DNA of 8,502 nt from Candidatus Margulisiibacteriota bacterium. Lineage in GTDB: Bacteria > Margulisbacteria > Termititenacia > Termititenacales > Termititenacaceae. Shown piece by piece: positions 5,561 to 8,502 of this stretch; position 1 is the stretch's first letter; every line of letters starts with the position of its first letter. The stretch covers positions 1 through 8,502 of the forward strand of contig JAITIE010000133.1 of assembly GCA_031279615.1 (NCBI GenBank), in the 5' to 3' direction. A program made the position numbers and the translations under genes. The notes beneath the pieces were generated by a model that was given only the letters and a program-made list of their open reading frames with translations, did no database searches and had not been told where the DNA came from.

Positions 5561-7565
5561 ACAATACTATTTTAGTATAATCCGCCGTCTGTTTAAACCG
5601 GCGGTCAATTTCTTTCAGCAAAGACAGATAAGCGTTTCTCTGCTGCTCATCCTTGTCCATCACTAAAATTTTCTCAAAAAATTTTTCGATCGGCGCGACA
5701 AACTCCCGCGCTGTGGCTTTTTGGCGCAGTAAATCCAGCAAAGTCCGGGCTTCCGGTTTTTGCAGCAGGCTTTCCTGCGCCGCGGCCAGACCGTTAGTTT
5801 GCCGCGCCGCAATATTATTCACGCGCACCGCCGCTTCGATAAATTTACGGTCTTTTTTTTGCTCGGCGGCTAACGCGGCATTGGCAATGGTCTGGAAAAT
5901 ATCCTCGGAGTCCACCGCCAGCACAGCTTCAATAACATCATAAGCATAATGCAGCTCCTGCAAAACATTTTTCAAACGCAGCTTGAAAAATTTTAATATG
6001 TCTTTTTGCAAATCTTTTTTGGCTTTTAACAAAGCCAGGGCCTGTGCGATCAGCGCTGGCAAATCAATATCCAGTTTTAGAGTCTGGATCAGAGTCACCA
6101 CGCCCTGCGCGGCGCGGCGCAAAGCGTAAGGATCGGCCGAACTGGTCGGCAGCAATCCCGCGGCAAAACAAGAGGTGATTGAATCGATTTTATCAGCGAC
6201 AGCCACCACAGCCGAAATCAAGGAAATACCGCTGACATCCTCTCCGGCATAACGCGGCTGCCAGTGTTCAAAAATAGCCGCCGCAACTTCCGGCGCTTCA
6301 TCCGCCGCCCTCGCGTAATACCGGCCCATCACGCCCTGCAATTCGGGAAATTCATAAACCATTTTAGAGTTTAAATCCGCTTTGGCCAGCCAAGCCGCGC
6401 GGGACACTAATTTTTTTTGCGCTGACGGGAGCCGCAATTTATCCGCCAAATATTCCGACAGCGCGGCGATCCGCTCGACTTTTTGATAGATGGTGCCGAT
6501 TTTTTCCTGATAGGTGACTTTGCGCAAACCCTCAAGCATTTTTTCCAGCGGCGTCTTCAGGTCTTCCTCGTAAAAAAACCTGGCGTCTTCCAGCCGCGCG
6601 GTCACGACCTTGACATTGCCGCTGATGATATTAGCCAGCGATTTTTCATTTACATTATTAGAAATCAAAATAAAATATTTGGTCAGCCGCCCCTGCGCGT
6701 CCAGCAACGGAAAATATTTTTGATTTTTCTGCATGGTCGTAATTAGACATTCTTGCGGCACGGATAAATATTTTTCGTCGATCTCCGCCAGCACGGCGGT
6801 CGGACACTCGTTGATAAATGTCACTTCATTCAAAACCCGCTCATCCAGAGCCGCCCGCAGTTTCCGCTCCATTTCTATTTGTTTGATCTGCGTGGTTATC
6901 CTGGCGCGGCGCGTCTGCGGATCGGCGTAAACTTTATGTTTTTCCAGCGCGGCCAAATAATCGCTCGGCTTTTTAAGCTCTATTTCGTAATTAGAAAAAA
7001 AGCGGTGGCCGCGCGATAGGCGTCCGGAACGGATACCGGCGTGCTCAAAATCGATGATTTGCGCGTCCAGCAGCGCGACAAACCAGTGAATTGGCCGGAT
7101 AAACTGCACCGGCAAATCGCCCCAGCGCATCGCGATCGGCAAATGAACCGCATCATACAAAGCGCCGGATAGAAACTCCCGCAAAATCTCCTCGGCCGCG
7201 CGGCCTTTTTTGTCCTGCGCCGCATAGAGATACTCGACACCGCCGAAATCTTTTTTCTGAATGTCTTTTTCGTTCAAATTATTTTTCCTTAGAAATCCCG
7301 CGCCCGCCGGAGTGAGTTTGCCGCCGGCATAGGCCGTCTTGACCGGCGGGCCTTTTAACTCCATACGGCGGTCGGCCTGACGCTCAGCCAGGCCATTGAT
7401 CAAAACAGCGAGGCGCCGATCCGTGCCATAAACAGACAGTTTGGCAAAACTCAAGGCATTGTCCTGCAAAAGTTTGCGGAAAGCCTGGTCAAAACCATCC
7501 AGCATATCCCGCACAAAACGCGCGGGAATTTCCTCGGCGCCTATTTCTAATAAAAAGTCAGCCAC
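5559..7565 (-). CDS. glyS: Glycyl-tRNA synthetase beta subunit
   Basis: This 668-residue beta chain of the alpha2-beta2 bacterial glycyl-tRNA synthetase binds and positions tRNA-Gly for the alpha subunit (E. coli GlyS is 689 residues). Family landmarks appear in order: LLEIGAEEIPAR (5-16), MRWGD (146-150), FIRPIHW (155-161), RGHRF (185-189), NECPTAVLAEID (252-263), the HD-like region KADLNSKMVYEFPELQG (395-411), and DKIDSITSCFAAGLLPTSSADPYALRR (458-484; read as two segments). The C-terminal anticodon-binding part (about 520-660) includes FFEKILVMDKDEQQRN. Translation starts at GTG; the LLEIGAEE motif lies at the proper distance from it, and GGAAAGG (7573-7579) about 7 nt upstream serves as ribosome binding site. 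It follows glyQ after 67 bp and precedes the yqeY-like gene. Confidence 0.97.
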   Translation of the reverse strand: MADFLLEIGAEEIPARFVRDMLDGFDQAFRKLLQDNALSFAKLSVYGTDRRLAVLINGLAERQADRRMELKGPPVKTAYAGGKLTPAGAGFLRKNNLNEKDIQKKDFGGVEYLYAAQDKKGRAAEEILREFLSGALYDAVHLPIAMRWGDLPVQFIRPIHWFVALLDAQIIDFEHAGIRSGRLSRGHRFFSNYEIELKKPSDYLAALEKHKVYADPQTRRARITTQIKQIEMERKLRAALDERVLNEVTFINECPTAVLAEIDEKYLSVPQECLITTMQKNQKYFPLLDAQGRLTKYFILISNNVNEKSLANIISGNVKVVTARLEDARFFYEEDLKTPLEKMLEGLRKVTYQEKIGTIYQKVERIAALSEYLADKLRLPSAQKKLVSRAAWLAKADLNSKMVYEFPELQGVMGRYYARAADEAPEVAAAIFEHWQPRYAGEDVSGISLISAVVAVADKIDSITSCFAAGLLPTSSADPYALRRAAQGVVTLIQTLKLDIDLPALIAQALALLKAKKDLQKDILKFFKLRLKNVLQELHYAYDVIEAVLAVDSEDIFQTIANAALAAEQKKDRKFIEAAVRVNNIAARQTNGLAAAQESLLQKPEARTLLDLLRQKATAREFVAPIEKFFEKILVMDKDEQQRNAYLSLLKEIDRRFKQTADYTKIVL

Positions 7566-7605
7566 TTAACCGCCTTTCCAAATCTAATTAATAAACATTC
7601 GCTAT

Positions 7606-7619
7606 GCAAATATATTTGC
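7606..7619. promoter_or_regulatory. Perfect 14-bp palindrome between glyQ and glyS
   Basis: GCAAATATATTTGC reads the same on both strands and lies in the 67-bp gap between the two synthetase genes. It is AT-rich and too loopless to be a good RNA terminator, and no T-run follows it. It could be an operator or be chance. A weak promoter-like pair on the minus strand (TTGCAT, 17 bp, TAGATT) begins at its edge. Confidence 0.25.
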
Positions 7620-7632
7620 TTCACCAAAACCA

Positions 7633-8502
7633 TTATTTTTTCAACAGCGGGAAACCCAAGCGTTCCCGCTCCGCGACATACATTTGCGCGCACTCTTTGG
7701 CCAGACCGCGGATGCGGCTGATATAGCCGGTGCGCTCGGTCACCGAAATGGCGCCGTGCGCGTCGAGCAGATTAAAAGTATGCGAGCATTTCAGCGCCTG
7801 ATCGTAAGCGGGCAGGACGATTTTATTGGCCAGACAGCACGCGGCTTCTTTCTCGGCCAGATTAAAAATCTGCAAAAGCATATCCGTATCCGACACTTCA
7901 AAATTATATTTGGACTGCTCGCGCTCATTTTGCAGATAGACATCACCGTAAAGCACACCGGCCGCCCACTCAATATCAAACACGGAATTTTTACCCTGAA
8001 TGAACATGGCCAGCCGCTCCAGACCGTAGGTCAACTCCACGGCAATAGGCTTCAGGTCGAGGCCGCCGCATTGCTGAAAATAAGTAAACTGCGTGATTTC
8101 CATGCCGTCCAGCCAGACTTCCCAGCCCACGCCCCAGGCGCCGAGCGTCGGCGACTCCCAGTTGTCCTCGACGAAGCGGATGTCATGCTCCTCCGGCACA
8201 ATGCCGATAGCGCGCAGACTATCGAGATACAAATCCTGCGCTTCCAGCGGCGAAGGCTTGAGAATCACCTGATACTGAAAATAATGCTGCAAGCGGTTAG
8301 GATTTTCACCGTAGCGTCCATCCGTCGGTCGGCGCGAAGGCTCGACATAAGCGGCGTTCCACGGCTCCGGCCCCAACACGCGCAAAAACGTCGCTGGATT
8401 CATCGTGCCGGCGCCTTTTTCTATGTCATAAGGCTGGAGCATCAAACAACCCCTGGCCGTCCAGTATTCATGCAGACGCAAAATCATTTGTTGAAAATTC
8501 AT
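7633..8502 (-). CDS. glyQ: Glycyl-tRNA synthetase alpha subunit
   Basis: This 289-residue catalytic subunit of the class II alpha2-beta2 glycyl-tRNA synthetase activates glycine with ATP and charges tRNA-Gly together with GlyS. It starts with [12 protein letters not shown] and [18 protein letters not shown]. Class II motif 2 is [20 protein letters not shown] (55-74). [21 protein letters not shown] (110-130; quoted here as two adjoining pieces [10 protein letters not shown] and [11 protein letters not shown]) and FTYFQQCGG (139-147) form the active site. Motif 3 is [11 protein letters not shown] (156-166). Length agrees with the family. The ATG is the last codon of the window, so the promoter and ribosome binding site lie outside. 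The N-terminus matches family starts, so the gene is probably complete. Confidence 0.97.
   Translation of the reverse strand: MNFQQMILRLHEYWTARGCLMLQPYDIEKGAGTMNPATFLRVLGPEPWNAAYVEPSRRPTDGRYGENPNRLQHYFQYQVILKPSPLEAQDLYLDSLRAIGIVPEEHDIRFVEDNWESPTLGAWGVGWEVWLDGMEITQFTYFQQCGGLDLKPIAVELTYGLERLAMFIQGKNSVFDIEWAAGVLYGDVYLQNEREQSKYNFEVSDTDMLLQIFNLAEKEAACCLANKIVLPAYDQALKCSHTFNLLDAHGAISVTERTGYISRIRGLAKECAQMYVAERERLGFPLLKK

Overview
This is a compact bacterial chromosomal window with short intergenic gaps and roughly balanced base composition. The split glycyl-tRNA synthetase (separate alpha and beta genes) marks it as bacterial. Phylum cannot be fixed from the sequence alone. The features are compatible with an anaerobic or fermentative lineage outside the best-known model groups, because the window has a cobalamin-dependent methionine synthase without its activation domain, an iron-sulfur flavoprotein-type protein and promoters that look leaderless.

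Layout from left to right. Positions 1-291 hold no gene. Instead there is a structured tandem repeat: two units of about 94 bp, a third partial start, and a probable continuation beyond the left edge. Each unit folds into three hairpins, and most base changes between the units are compensatory. Positions 292-1542 (minus strand) carry two flavodoxin-fold genes: an exported or membrane-anchored flavodoxin and, downstream, a cytoplasmic flavoprotein with a compact four-cysteine motif. A divergent promoter region (1543-1733) separates them from two plus-strand genes, a HAD phosphatase (1734-2387) and a TrpR-type regulator (2443-2730). Both have TTGACA, a 17-bp spacer and a -10 hexamer placed so that the predicted transcription start is the A of the ATG. 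Positions 2689-8502 (minus strand) form a probable operon read right to left: glyQ, glyS, yqeY-like, metH. Its 3' end overlaps the 3' end of the trpR-like gene by 42 bp.

How the genes may work together. GlyQ and GlyS form the glycyl-tRNA synthetase heterotetramer. The YqeY-like protein resembles the tail domain of the tRNA-dependent amidotransferase subunit GatB. Its Shine-Dalgarno sequence overlaps the glyS stop codon, and its own stop overlaps the metH start (TGATG), so these genes are probably translationally coupled. MetH would make methionine from homocysteine and methyltetrahydrofolate. It ends after the cobalamin domain, so reductive reactivation must be supplied in trans; the two flavodoxin-fold proteins nearby are conceivable but unproven electron donors. 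No tryptophan genes are visible, so the target of the TrpR-like protein is unknown.

The most unusual features are the covarying three-hairpin repeat at the left edge and the identical leaderless promoter geometry of the two plus-strand genes.
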